In this document: positions 25,451 through 33,636 of the stretch, one piece after another | How positions within the stretch are numbered: the first letter of the stretch is position 1 | How the letters are laid out: each line of letters opens with the position of its first letter | NCBI GenBank assembly: GCA_017505785.1 | Contig: JAFVOQ010000040.1 | Span: forward strand, 1 to 41,844 | DNA: 41,844 bases | Origin: Clostridia bacterium | GTDB taxonomy: Bacteria > Bacillota > Clostridia > Oscillospirales > CAG-272 | Reading direction: 5' to 3' | Notes under the pieces: generated by a model | Seen by the model: only the letters and a program-made list of their open reading frames with translations | Told to the model about the DNA's origin: nothing | Database searches by the model: none | Program-made: the position numbers and the translations under genes

Positions 25451-25479
25451 ATTGTATTGGTAAAGCGTTCCAATATAAA
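25451..25479 (-). promoter_or_regulatory. Promoter of the mgl operon with an operator in the spacer
   Basis: On the minus strand, TTTATA (plus 25474-25479) and TACAAT (plus 25451-25456) are 17 bases apart, about 82 bases before the mglB ATG. An inverted repeat, ATTGG-N9-CCAAT (25456-25474), fills the spacer. A repressor there would block RNA polymerase. No regulator gene is adjacent. Confidence 0.6.
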
Positions 25480-25665
25480 AGTGGTGGAGGGGAGTTATCT
25501 GAATAAAAAACAGTGCAAATGTGAATTTTTTGTAAAAGAGTGGACAACCTTCCAATTTTCTGCAATGTAGAAATTTGGCTTTTAAATTTGTTTATCATGC
25601 ACAAAAAAAGAAGCGGCCCCCAAAAGCAATGCCTTGCCGCGCAAAATACTCTCGAAGTATGCTGT

Positions 25666-25786
25666 GTTAAATTAAATTTACGAAAAAGTGAGAAGAAGAA
25701 ATGCGTTTGGGAAAAAGCAACAAAAATGCATCGCTTTTCAAATTTTGGGACATTACACATGTTTTCGACTGTAAATTGAATTTAAC
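25666..25786. promoter_or_regulatory. Pair of inverted 16-bp A/T-rich sites upstream of the import operon
   Basis: GTTAAATTAAATTTAC at 25666-25681 and GTAAATTGAATTTAAC at 25771-25786 are inverse copies with one mismatch, 89 bases apart. Each is itself nearly palindromic (GTAAATT-N-AATTTAC form). This looks like two operator sites that could be bridged by a looping regulator. Nothing coding is convincing between them. Confidence 0.5.
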
Positions 25787-25871
25787 ATCCAAAAAACCAA
25801 ATGAGAAAAAGTGACGGAATTTTGCGCCAGCTGAGAAACACGTCTGCGAGAGGCCCTGCGCACATTACGAG

Positions 25872-25883
25872 ATGCGCGCGCAT
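25872..25883. promoter_or_regulatory. Perfect 12-bp GC palindrome upstream of the import operon
   Basis: ATGCGCGCGCAT is self-complementary and ends six bases before a TATAAT at 25889-25894. The latter has no good -35. The palindrome could be an operator for the stronger promoter that starts at 25912. Confidence 0.4.
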
Positions 25884-25911
25884 GCGTGTATAATGCGCGA
25901 GAAATTTACGC

Positions 25912-25941
25912 TTGACTTTGCGTAGTTTTTTGTGGTAAAAT
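25912..25941 (+). promoter_or_regulatory. Probable promoter of the 13-kb import operon
   Basis: TTGACT at 25912-25917 and TAAAAT at 25936-25941 are separated by 18 bases. The predicted start is near 25948, leaving a leader of about 195 bases before the ATG at 26145. Confidence 0.72.
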
Positions 25942-25947
25942 GTTGCC

Positions 25948-26134
25948 ATACAGCGAGGCCCCTGTGCAAGTGGGGGCTTCGGGTGCTTACTTCGGATATG
26001 CCGAAAAGCGAAACGGCCCGCGTGGCCGTTTCACTATGTTTCTTTTCGTGCGTGTGCGGCGTAGGCACGCGTTGCGTGTGGCGGCGTTTCCTGCCGTGGC
26101 ACGCCAATACGAAGAACTGCGAGTGCAGTAAGAG
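25948..26134 (+). promoter_or_regulatory. Structured 5' leader of the import operon
   Basis: The leader folds into several hairpins: GAGGCCCC with GGGGCTTC near 25960-25981, TTCGG/CCGAA at 25991-26005, and a perfect 9-bp stem GAAACGGCC/GGCCGTTTC at 26010-26032. More G/C-rich pairing follows up to the AGAGGAGG ribosome site. I recognise no known riboswitch class. It could be a stabilising leader or an attenuator. Confidence 0.5.
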
Positions 26135-26144
26135 GAGGAAAAAC

Positions 26145-29100
26145 ATGAAAAAGAAGATGCTCCAACGACTTCTTGCCTTGGTCCTGGCGGTGACCTTCAT
26201 TTTCGGCGGCACGCTGACGATCGGTGCTACCGGTGAAGGTGCAGGTGGCTCGAATTCTACCACCGATAAGACCTTGGCGGATATCAGGGAACAACTCAAT
26301 GCAGACGATTATGAGGCGTACATCAAAAACTACGATGATGTTGAAAGAGCCACGGCTGCCATTGAGATCGACGGCACACAGTACAAAGAGTTTGTAAAGG
26401 GTTCTACCACAGGCTCTGATGTGCGCGAAATTGTTCTCGATGACGGAACTAAGCTGCTTTACACACCGAATTCGGGTACTACGACGTGGGAGGTCAACAT
26501 TCCCGCTACTGCAAAGTACAGCATCATTATCAATTATCTGCCCGATGATGCAAAAACCGCATCGATCGAGCGTATTTTGAAGATCGACGATGCCATTCCC
26601 TTTGCCGAGGCACGCTTTTTGACGCTTTCCAAAACGTGGAAGAACCAATACACGTATGCTAAGGTTGAAGCAACAAAGGAGGCTTCGGTTTCGGATATTC
26701 ACGCCGAGGCGTTGGCTGCAGGCTTTGCCTCTGCACAGACCGTGACCGAGAATGGTAAGACTTACGTTTGCTTGGAGATCCCCTCTGTGTGGACTTCTGC
26801 GCTCGCTGATTTTGTGACCAAATATACGGTTCGCTTCTTTACTAAGGATATTGACGGCAACGAGCTGCGTCCCAGCATGGTGCAGACTCCTACACTCAGC
26901 TGGTATGAGCTGCGCGATGCGGACGGCTTCTATGCGGAAACGTTCGAGTTTGTATTTGAGGCGGGCACGCGCACCATTTCCTTGGAAGCGGTCAACGAGC
27001 CCCTCTCCATCAAATCGATCGTTCTCGTTCCTCACGTGGATCTTGATTCCTACGAGGGCTACTTAAAGCAATTTGCCAATGTTGGTTCCGGTACCGATAA
27101 GGTTCTGATCCAAGCGGAGTACTCAGGCGCAACCTCCTCGCAGACCGTTTATCCTGCAGAGGACCGTACCGATGCTGCTACCTTGCCCTCTGATACGACC
27201 TGCACGCTGCTGAACACCATTGGCGGTGAAAAGTGGCAGACCGCGGGTCAGTGGGTGCGCTATTCCTTTAAGGTAAACAAGAGTGGCATGTATAACATTG
27301 CCGCCCGTTACCGTCAAAACGTGCTTGACGGTATGTACGTTTGCCGTTCGTTGCGCATTTCCAGTGTGGGTGCTGCTGCCGGTGAGCCCGGGTATTATGA
27401 CGGCTCCATTCCGTTCTTTGAGGCGTCACAGCTGCGCTTCAATTACAGTGCAGAATGGCAGTCTACACTGCTTAATAACGGTGGAGATGCATTCCAATTC
27501 TACTTTGCGGAAGGCGTGGAATACACCATTACGCTTGAAGTAGCACTTGGCTCCATGGGTGACATTGTGCGCCGTGTGGAAGCGGCTCTTTCCTCTATTA
27601 ACAGCGATTATCTTGCAATCGTTAAGCTTACGGGTGCGGATCCCGATGAATACCGTGATTACGGCTTCTCCCGTGCAATGCCTGATGTTATGATCGACAT
27701 GATCCTGCAATCCCGCGAGCTTTATGCGATCTCTGAGCAGCTGTCTGCTATCACGGGTGAAAAGAGCTCAAGCGTGGCTACGCTTGAAAAGGTTGCTTGG
27801 CTGCTTGATCGTATGGGTACCAACGAGGATGAGGTTGCAAAGTATTTGGATCAGCTTAAATCCTACATCGGCTCTCTTGGTACTTGGGTGAGTGATGCGA
27901 AAACGCAGCCTCTCCAGCTTGACTATTTGGTGGTACAGCCGCTTGGCGATGAGCTTCCCCAAGCAAAGGCGGGCTTCTGGAAGGCACTTTGGCACGAGCT
28001 TTCGAGTTTTGTGATGTCCTTCTTCCGCAACTATGACCGTATGGGTGCTGCGTCTGAGGATGGGGGTGAAACGAGCATTGATGTATGGGTTGCATCCGGC
28101 CGTGACCAGGCGCAGGTTCTTCGCAATCTGATCAATAACGAGTTTACGCCTAATAGCGCGCTTCAAACCACTGTGAATCTGAAGCTTGTAGCCGCCGGTA
28201 CGCTGTTGCCCTCTGTTCTTTCGGGCATGGGCCCTGACGTTTATATAGGCGTTGGTGAAGGTAACGTAATCAATTATGCGATCCGCGGTGCAATCCTCCC
28301 TGTGGAAAACATGGAGGGCTTTGAGGAATACACCAAGGCAAACTTCAACGAAGCTGCCATGGTGGTGCTTGGCATTGAGGATTCTGACGGTGTTTATCAC
28401 TGCTACGGCTTGCCCGAAACGCAGAACTTTGAAATGATGTTCGTGCGTGAGGATATTCTTGCGGACCTTGGCATTGAGATCCCGAAAACATGGGACGATG
28501 TGCTTGCCGCGATTCCGACGCTGCAGGCAAACAACATGCAGATCGGTATGCACGCGAACTATCAAGTCTTCCTATATCAAATGGGCGGCACGCTCTTTGC
28601 CGATAACGGCATGCGTATCAACCTCGACTCTAACGTCGGCCTTGAGGCGTTTGATACGATGTGCAGCTTCTTTACGATGTACTCCTTCCCGAAATCCTAT
28701 GATTTCCCGAACCGTTTCCGTACAGGCGAAATGCCGATCGGCTTTGCCTCTTACAACGCTAACTACAACCAGTTGACCGTATTTGCAACCGAGATCAAGG
28801 GCCTTTGGAACTTCTATCCGCTGCCCGGTATCGAACAGGCTGACGGCACGATCAACAACGTTGCCGTTGCGACCGTTTCCGCGATTTGTATGATGAACGG
28901 CTGCGGCAGCGAGGGCGGCGAGGCAGGCGAGCTTGATAAGGCGCGCGCATGGGAGTTTATGAAGTGGCACTCGGGCGCGGACTGCCAAATTGCGTATTCC
29001 AACGAAATGGTTGCGATCATCGGTCCTTCCGCAAAGCATGCGACTGCAAACCTCAATGCACTTTCGGAAATGCCCTGGACCGCGGCGGAGCTTGAGCAGT

Positions 29101-29564
29101 TGCTTTACCAGTTCAACAACCTCGCATCTATTCCCGACTACCCCGGCACTTATATTATTGGTCGTTATACCAACTTTGCATTCCTTGCTGCTTACAATGA
29201 TAACAAGGATCCCATTCAAGAGCTGCAAAGCTACATTACAATTATAAACAAAGAGATCACGAGAAAACGTGAGGAGTTTGGACTTGAAACTCTTGAGATC
29301 GGTCAAACTCTTAAGAGCAAGCGTCTTGATCAGATGAAAGAGGCCTGGGAGTCTGATATAAAGAACCTTGGGCAAGAGAGCTCGCTTGCAAAATCGGCAA
29401 CAAAGATCATGGGTGATATTCCCGCATTTATCGAGAATGAGAAGTACGATTTGGTTGAGTATCACGTGTTGCAATTTGTTCTTGCCGAATTAAAGGCGCT
29501 TGATGCTTCTGCGTTCGCAGGTACCATCAATGCACTTGAAAGAGCGATCCTTGTGATGGCATAA
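26145..29564 (+). CDS. Giant secreted solute-binding protein with beta-sandwich N-terminal region
   Basis: This 1139-residue protein has a Sec signal peptide (MKKKMLQRLLALVLAVTF, cleavage near GAT-GEG) and no lipobox, unusual for a Gram-positive binding protein. The N-terminal half (about 30-640) looks like two carbohydrate-binding-type beta sandwiches; the second (about 318-478) has VLIQAEYSGATSS and GQWVRYSFKVNKSGMYNIA, as in CBM6-like modules. Residues about 640-1000 are an ABC family 1 sugar-binding fold: IDVWVASGRDQAQVLRNLIN, GPDVYIGVGEG, GIEIPKTWDDV. A helical tail of about 140 residues ends the chain. The start has AGAGGAGG upstream. It is the first gene of the operon and should feed the permeases that follow. 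The ligand is unknown. Confidence 0.88.
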   Translation: MKKKMLQRLLALVLAVTFIFGGTLTIGATGEGAGGSNSTTDKTLADIREQLNADDYEAYIKNYDDVERATAAIEIDGTQYKEFVKGSTTGSDVREIVLDDGTKLLYTPNSGTTTWEVNIPATAKYSIIINYLPDDAKTASIERILKIDDAIPFAEARFLTLSKTWKNQYTYAKVEATKEASVSDIHAEALAAGFASAQTVTENGKTYVCLEIPSVWTSALADFVTKYTVRFFTKDIDGNELRPSMVQTPTLSWYELRDADGFYAETFEFVFEAGTRTISLEAVNEPLSIKSIVLVPHVDLDSYEGYLKQFANVGSGTDKVLIQAEYSGATSSQTVYPAEDRTDAATLPSDTTCTLLNTIGGEKWQTAGQWVRYSFKVNKSGMYNIAARYRQNVLDGMYVCRSLRISSVGAAAGEPGYYDGSIPFFEASQLRFNYSAEWQSTLLNNGGDAFQFYFAEGVEYTITLEVALGSMGDIVRRVEAALSSINSDYLAIVKLTGADPDEYRDYGFSRAMPDVMIDMILQSRELYAISEQLSAITGEKSSSVATLEKVAWLLDRMGTNEDEVAKYLDQLKSYIGSLGTWVSDAKTQPLQLDYLVVQPLGDELPQAKAGFWKALWHELSSFVMSFFRNYDRMGAASEDGGETSIDVWVASGRDQAQVLRNLINNEFTPNSALQTTVNLKLVAAGTLLPSVLSGMGPDVYIGVGEGNVINYAIRGAILPVENMEGFEEYTKANFNEAAMVVLGIEDSDGVYHCYGLPETQNFEMMFVREDILADLGIEIPKTWDDVLAAIPTLQANNMQIGMHANYQVFLYQMGGTLFADNGMRINLDSNVGLEAFDTMCSFFTMYSFPKSYDFPNRFRTGEMPIGFASYNANYNQLTVFATEIKGLWNFYPLPGIEQADGTINNVAVATVSAICMMNGCGSEGGEAGELDKARAWEFMKWHSGADCQIAYSNEMVAIIGPSAKHATANLNALSEMPWTAAELEQLLYQFNNLASIPDYPGTYIIGRYTNFAFLAAYNDNKDPIQELQSYITIINKEITRKREEFGLETLEIGQTLKSKRLDQMKEAWESDIKNLGQESSLAKSATKIMGDIPAFIENEKYDLVEYHVLQFVLAELKALDASAFAGTINALERAILVMA

Positions 29565-29604
29565 CCTCGATTACATTTAAATTAGTGCTGTAAGGAGAAA
29601 AAAC

Positions 29605-30540
29605 ATGTCAAAGAAAAAAGCGGTGATCCGATCGGACATGACGCGTGCACAATGGACATGGAAAGAGATGAAGCGCAATAAGGTTGCCTATGCTATGATA
29701 GCACCTTATATGCTGATCTTCACGCTTTTCACCGTCGTTCCTGTTGCGCTTTCGATGGTGATCAGTTTAACAAACTTTAACCTGCTCGAGGTTCCGGATG
29801 TGGTTTGGCTTGACAACTACATTCGTCTGTTCCTTGATGACGATATCTTTATTCTTGCTTGTAAAAACACCTTGATCTTTGCAATGATCGTAGGACCTGT
29901 TTCTTACTTGATGTCCCTGATGGTTGCATGGTTCATCAACGAGCTGCCTCCCAAGATCCGTGCTTTGGTAACGCTCGTCTTCTATGCACCCTCCATTTCC
30001 GGTCAGGTGTACCTCATTTGGGGTACCCTGTTCTCGGGTGACTCTTACGGTTGGGTCAACGGTATTTTACTTGATCTTGGCATCATTACCAAAGAAATTC
30101 AATGGTTCCAAAATGCCAGCTATGTTATGCCGCTTTGTATTGTGGTTGCACTTTGGACATCGCTTGGCACCTCGTTCCTGTCCTTTATTGCAGGTCTGCA
30201 GGGTATTGACCGTTCGATGTACGAGGCAGGCGCGGTTGACGGCGTGCGTAACCGTTGGCAAGAGCTTTGGTATATCACGCTGCCCTCCATGAAGCCTCAG
30301 CTGATGTTCGGTGCCGTTATGGCAATCACATCCTCCTTTGGCTTTGGCGGCGTAGTTACCGCGCTTTGCGGCTTCCCGTCTGTGGATTACGCGGCGCATA
30401 CCATCATGCACCATCTTGATGACTACGGCAGTCAGCGCTTTGAGGTCGGCTATTCCTCGGCGATTGCGGTTGTCCTCTTTGCAGTAATGATCGGTGCCAA
30501 CATGCTGGTTAAGAAAGTGCTTTCAAAGGTGGGTCAGTAA
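29605..30540 (+). CDS. Sugar ABC transporter permease A1 (LacF/UgpA type)
   Basis: This 311-residue permease has about six membrane segments, a basic cytoplasmic start and the EAA loop EAGAVDGVRNRWQELWYITL that docks the ATPase. MIAPYMLIFTLFTVVPVALS is the first helix. It follows the binding-protein gene by 40 bases with AAGGAG before the ATG. It pairs with the next gene. No ATPase gene lies in the operon, so an MsmX-like shared ATPase is inferred. Confidence 0.93.
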   Translation: MSKKKAVIRSDMTRAQWTWKEMKRNKVAYAMIAPYMLIFTLFTVVPVALSMVISLTNFNLLEVPDVVWLDNYIRLFLDDDIFILACKNTLIFAMIVGPVSYLMSLMVAWFINELPPKIRALVTLVFYAPSISGQVYLIWGTLFSGDSYGWVNGILLDLGIITKEIQWFQNASYVMPLCIVVALWTSLGTSFLSFIAGLQGIDRSMYEAGAVDGVRNRWQELWYITLPSMKPQLMFGAVMAITSSFGFGGVVTALCGFPSVDYAAHTIMHHLDDYGSQRFEVGYSSAIAVVLFAVMIGANMLVKKVLSKVGQ

Positions 30541-30541
30541 T

Positions 30542-31417
30542 ATGTCAAAGAAACTTCGTACAAGAAAACATAAAGTCGTACTGAACCGTTCGGCCGGCGG
30601 TGATGCGGGCATCAGCGTGATGCTGATCATTTTGGGAGCTTTCATGTTCCTGCCCATGATATACGTTATCAGCCAGTCCCTCAAGCCTCTGGATGAGTTG
30701 TGGATGTTCCCCCCGCGCTTTATTGTGCGCAATCCTACCTTCAAAAACTATCGCGATCTGTTCATGCTGATGAACACCTCGTGGGTGCCCTTCTCGCGTT
30801 ACATCTTTAATACCGTATTCACCTCTGTTACGGGTACGGTCGGAAACCTGTTCTTCTCCTCTCTTGCGGCGTATGCTATGGCAAAGATCAAGTTCCCGGG
30901 TCGTAAATGGATGTTTAAAACGGTAAGAACCTCGCTGATGTTCCACTCCACCGTTACAGCGATCACTTCCTTTATTATTATGAGTGCGCTGAACTGGGTC
31001 GATACGTATTGGGCGATCATCGTTCCTGCTTGGGCAACCTCACTTGGCCTTTACCTGATGAAGCAGTTTATGGAAACCAACGTTTCCGATGCGGTGCTCG
31101 AGTCTGCCCGTCTTGACGGTGCCTCTGAGCTGTACACTTTCTGGGTGATCGCAATGCCCATGGTTAAGCCCGCTTGGCTGACGCTGATCATTTACTCCTT
31201 CCAGGATCTCTGGAATAAGGGTGCTTCGATCTATATCCATTCCGAGCAGTTGAAATCCTTCAACTACGCGATCGGTCAGATCATGGCGGGCGGTGTTAAG
31301 CGCGCAGGTGCACACGCAGCTTCGCTTGTTATCATGATGTTTGTGCCGATTCTTGTGTTTGTTATTACCCAGTCCAACATTATCGAAACGATGGGCTCTT
31401 CCGGTATGAAAGATTAA
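30542..31417 (+). CDS. Sugar ABC transporter permease B1 (LacG/UgpE type)
   Basis: This 291-residue partner permease starts MSKKLRTRKHKV at 30542, one base after the stop of A1; an upstream in-frame ATG at 30494 lies inside A1 and is unlikely. It has five or six membrane segments and the EAA loop ESARLDGASELYTFWVIAMP. FMFLPMIYVISQSLKPLDELW is the typical helix and periplasmic loop of this group. The ribosome site (AAAGGTGG) is weaker than in neighbouring genes, so coupling to A1 is likely. Confidence 0.93.
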   Translation: MSKKLRTRKHKVVLNRSAGGDAGISVMLIILGAFMFLPMIYVISQSLKPLDELWMFPPRFIVRNPTFKNYRDLFMLMNTSWVPFSRYIFNTVFTSVTGTVGNLFFSSLAAYAMAKIKFPGRKWMFKTVRTSLMFHSTVTAITSFIIMSALNWVDTYWAIIVPAWATSLGLYLMKQFMETNVSDAVLESARLDGASELYTFWVIAMPMVKPAWLTLIIYSFQDLWNKGASIYIHSEQLKSFNYAIGQIMAGGVKRAGAHAASLVIMMFVPILVFVITQSNIIETMGSSGMKD

Positions 31418-31432
31418 TTAAGGAGGAAAAAC

Positions 31433-33616
31433 ATGAAAAAAATCATATCTGTTACATGTGTGCTGTTTGCCCTCCTAATGGTGCTTTCCATTCCGGTGGG
31501 TGCTGCACAGGCATACACAACCTACACCTATTCAATTAGCGGCTCTCCGCTGTATTCTCCGGATGCCTATACAGCAGAGAAGGTCATTAACTCCACCACC
31601 ATGGGTGTTAAGACGCCGCTTTCCAATGTGAATGATATGGTTACCGATAAGGACGGCAATGTTTATATTGCCGACACCGATAACAACCGTATCATTTGCC
31701 TTGACCGTTATTTCCATCTTCGCTTTGAGATCCAAAACTTTACCAACGATCAAGGTATTGCCGATTACTTTACCAAGCCTGAGGGCGTATTCGTAACTGA
31801 GGATCGCTATGAAGGGAATAAGTTAAAGTATAAGGGCCGCATTTTTGTGTGCGACACCCAGGCAAACCGCATAGTAACCTTTAACCGCGACGGCAGCTTT
31901 GACTCCATTATCGAAGCTCCCAAGTCTGAGCTGTTTGGTGAGAATGCCGTTTACTGGCCGGTAGCAATTGCGGTTGATGCTTACGAAAGACTTTACGTGG
32001 TTTCCAGTGAGACCAGTGAGGGTATCATCGTTATGACCGATAAGGGCGAGTTCACCTCCTTTATCGGTGCACAGCAGTCGGTGCTTTCCCTGTGGGATCA
32101 AATTTGGCGTCGCTTCCAGACTAAGGAGCAAAGAGAGAGATCTGAAACGGTCATTTCCTATCCTTATAATAACATTACCATTAACGAGAATGGATTCATT
32201 TACGCAAGTATTTACGCAGAGGACCTGCTTTCTCAAATGGAGGCTGCGATCACTTCAAAGGCAATTAGCGGTGAGTATGCACCCGTAAAGCTGCTTAACC
32301 CGGCCGGTGATGAGATCATGCGTCGTAACGGCTTTTGGCCGCCTGCGGGTGAAATCGATTACGCGCCTATGGGCGCCGGCCTCGGTACTGCGGCAAATAT
32401 TTCCCGTATTGAGGACGTCGCATGCGGTCCTGAAGGTACTTGGTCGATCTTTGATTATCATCGTAGCAAGATCTTTACTTACGACTATGACGGCAACCTG
32501 CTCTTCGCTTTTGCGGATACGGGTAGCCAGCTCGGTAACTTTACCGAGAGATCGATCCGTGCGATCTGCTATCAGGATGATGTTTTCCTTGTGCTGGATG
32601 CATCGGGTAACATAACTGTGTTTAAGCGTACCGAGTACGGTGATGTGCTGGTTCGTGCTCTGTATCATCAAAACCAACGTCTTTACGACCTTGCGATGAA
32701 TGACTGGAGTGAGATCCTGATGCGTAACTCCAACTACGATGCTGCTTATGTCGGTATTGGTAAGTGCTTGTCCCAAGGTAACGTGGGTAAGTATGAGGAG
32801 TCGCTCGACTATTTCCGCGCGGCATACGACACCCAGTACTATTCGGTTGCGTATAAGGAAATTCGTAAGGAGTGGATGTCCCGCTTCTTCCTGTGGATCC
32901 CTATTGTTATTGTAGCGGTCTGTGTGCTGATCAGCAAATTCCTCAAGCATGCGGGTAAGATCAATAAGCAGGTGGCTGTTTCTGGTAAAACGCGCACCTT
33001 TAAGGATGAGCTTTACTATGTATTCCACGTGATGTTCCATCCTGTGGACGGCTTCTGGGATCTAAAGCACGAGAAACGCGGATCTGTGCGCGGTGCATTG
33101 GTATTCCTTGTCATTACTATGCTGGCATTGTTCTACCGTGCAATCGGCTCGGGTTATATTATGAATCCGCAGGGCACAGGCAGTGCAAATATCTTTATGC
33201 AGATTTTGGTGGTATTTGTGCCGGTTCTTCTGTTTGTACTTGCCAACTGGTGTCTTACTACCTTGTTTGAGGGCGAAGGCAACTTTAAGGATATTTTTGT
33301 TGCTGTCGGATACTCGGTGCTGCCCATTGCAATTACCACCATTCCCGTAACCCTGTTCTCTAACTTTGTGGTAAGTGAGGAGCTTAACATTCTCAATCTT
33401 ATTGCAATTCTCGGCTTTATCTGGGCAGGCATGCTGCTCTTCTTCGGTACAATGGTTACGCATGACTACAGTATGGGTAAAAACATCCTTACTGTTGCCG
33501 GCACCGTAATCGGTATGGCGTTTATCATGTTCCTTGCGATACTCTTTGCTTCACTTGTTACGGACATGGTTACCTTTGTTTCCGGAATTGTAGCCGAGAT
33601 CAACTATCGACTGTAA
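31433..33616 (+). CDS. NHL-repeat, TPR-like and Yip1 membrane protein
   Basis: This 727-residue protein has a signal peptide (MKKIISVTCVLFALLMVLS). Residues about 60-390 carry NHL beta-propeller repeats (VNDMVTDKDGNVYIADTDNNRI, split by loops; AVDAYERLYVVSS). Residues about 414-480 are TPR-like (YDLAMNDWSEILMRNSNYDAAYVGIG). One membrane segment lies near 483-502. A C-terminal Yip1-type domain with about five membrane helices spans 524-727. The propeller should be outside and the Yip1 part in the membrane. AAGGAGG precedes the ATG by seven bases. The gene sits between two permease pairs, so it may scaffold or sense a bound polymer. The role is inferred, and the family has no assigned function that I know of. 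Confidence 0.82.
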   Translation: MKKIISVTCVLFALLMVLSIPVGAAQAYTTYTYSISGSPLYSPDAYTAEKVINSTTMGVKTPLSNVNDMVTDKDGNVYIADTDNNRIICLDRYFHLRFEIQNFTNDQGIADYFTKPEGVFVTEDRYEGNKLKYKGRIFVCDTQANRIVTFNRDGSFDSIIEAPKSELFGENAVYWPVAIAVDAYERLYVVSSETSEGIIVMTDKGEFTSFIGAQQSVLSLWDQIWRRFQTKEQRERSETVISYPYNNITINENGFIYASIYAEDLLSQMEAAITSKAISGEYAPVKLLNPAGDEIMRRNGFWPPAGEIDYAPMGAGLGTAANISRIEDVACGPEGTWSIFDYHRSKIFTYDYDGNLLFAFADTGSQLGNFTERSIRAICYQDDVFLVLDASGNITVFKRTEYGDVLVRALYHQNQRLYDLAMNDWSEILMRNSNYDAAYVGIGKCLSQGNVGKYEESLDYFRAAYDTQYYSVAYKEIRKEWMSRFFLWIPIVIVAVCVLISKFLKHAGKINKQVAVSGKTRTFKDELYYVFHVMFHPVDGFWDLKHEKRGSVRGALVFLVITMLALFYRAIGSGYIMNPQGTGSANIFMQILVVFVPVLLFVLANWCLTTLFEGEGNFKDIFVAVGYSVLPIAITTIPVTLFSNFVVSEELNILNLIAILGFIWAGMLLFFGTMVTHDYSMGKNILTVAGTVIGMAFIMFLAILFASLVTDMVTFVSGIVAEINYRL

Positions 33617-33636
33617 GCGCGGAAAGGAGATAAAAA

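Noticed and set aside
25540-25779. 79-codon plus-strand open frame in the control region
   Set aside because: It has no ribosome site, no recognisable motif and covers the inverted 16-bp sites; low-complexity A/T-rich DNA.
25940-26131. 63-codon upstream open frame before the binding-protein gene
   Set aside because: Its ATG overlaps the -10 box, so it would lie upstream of the transcription start, and it has no ribosome site.
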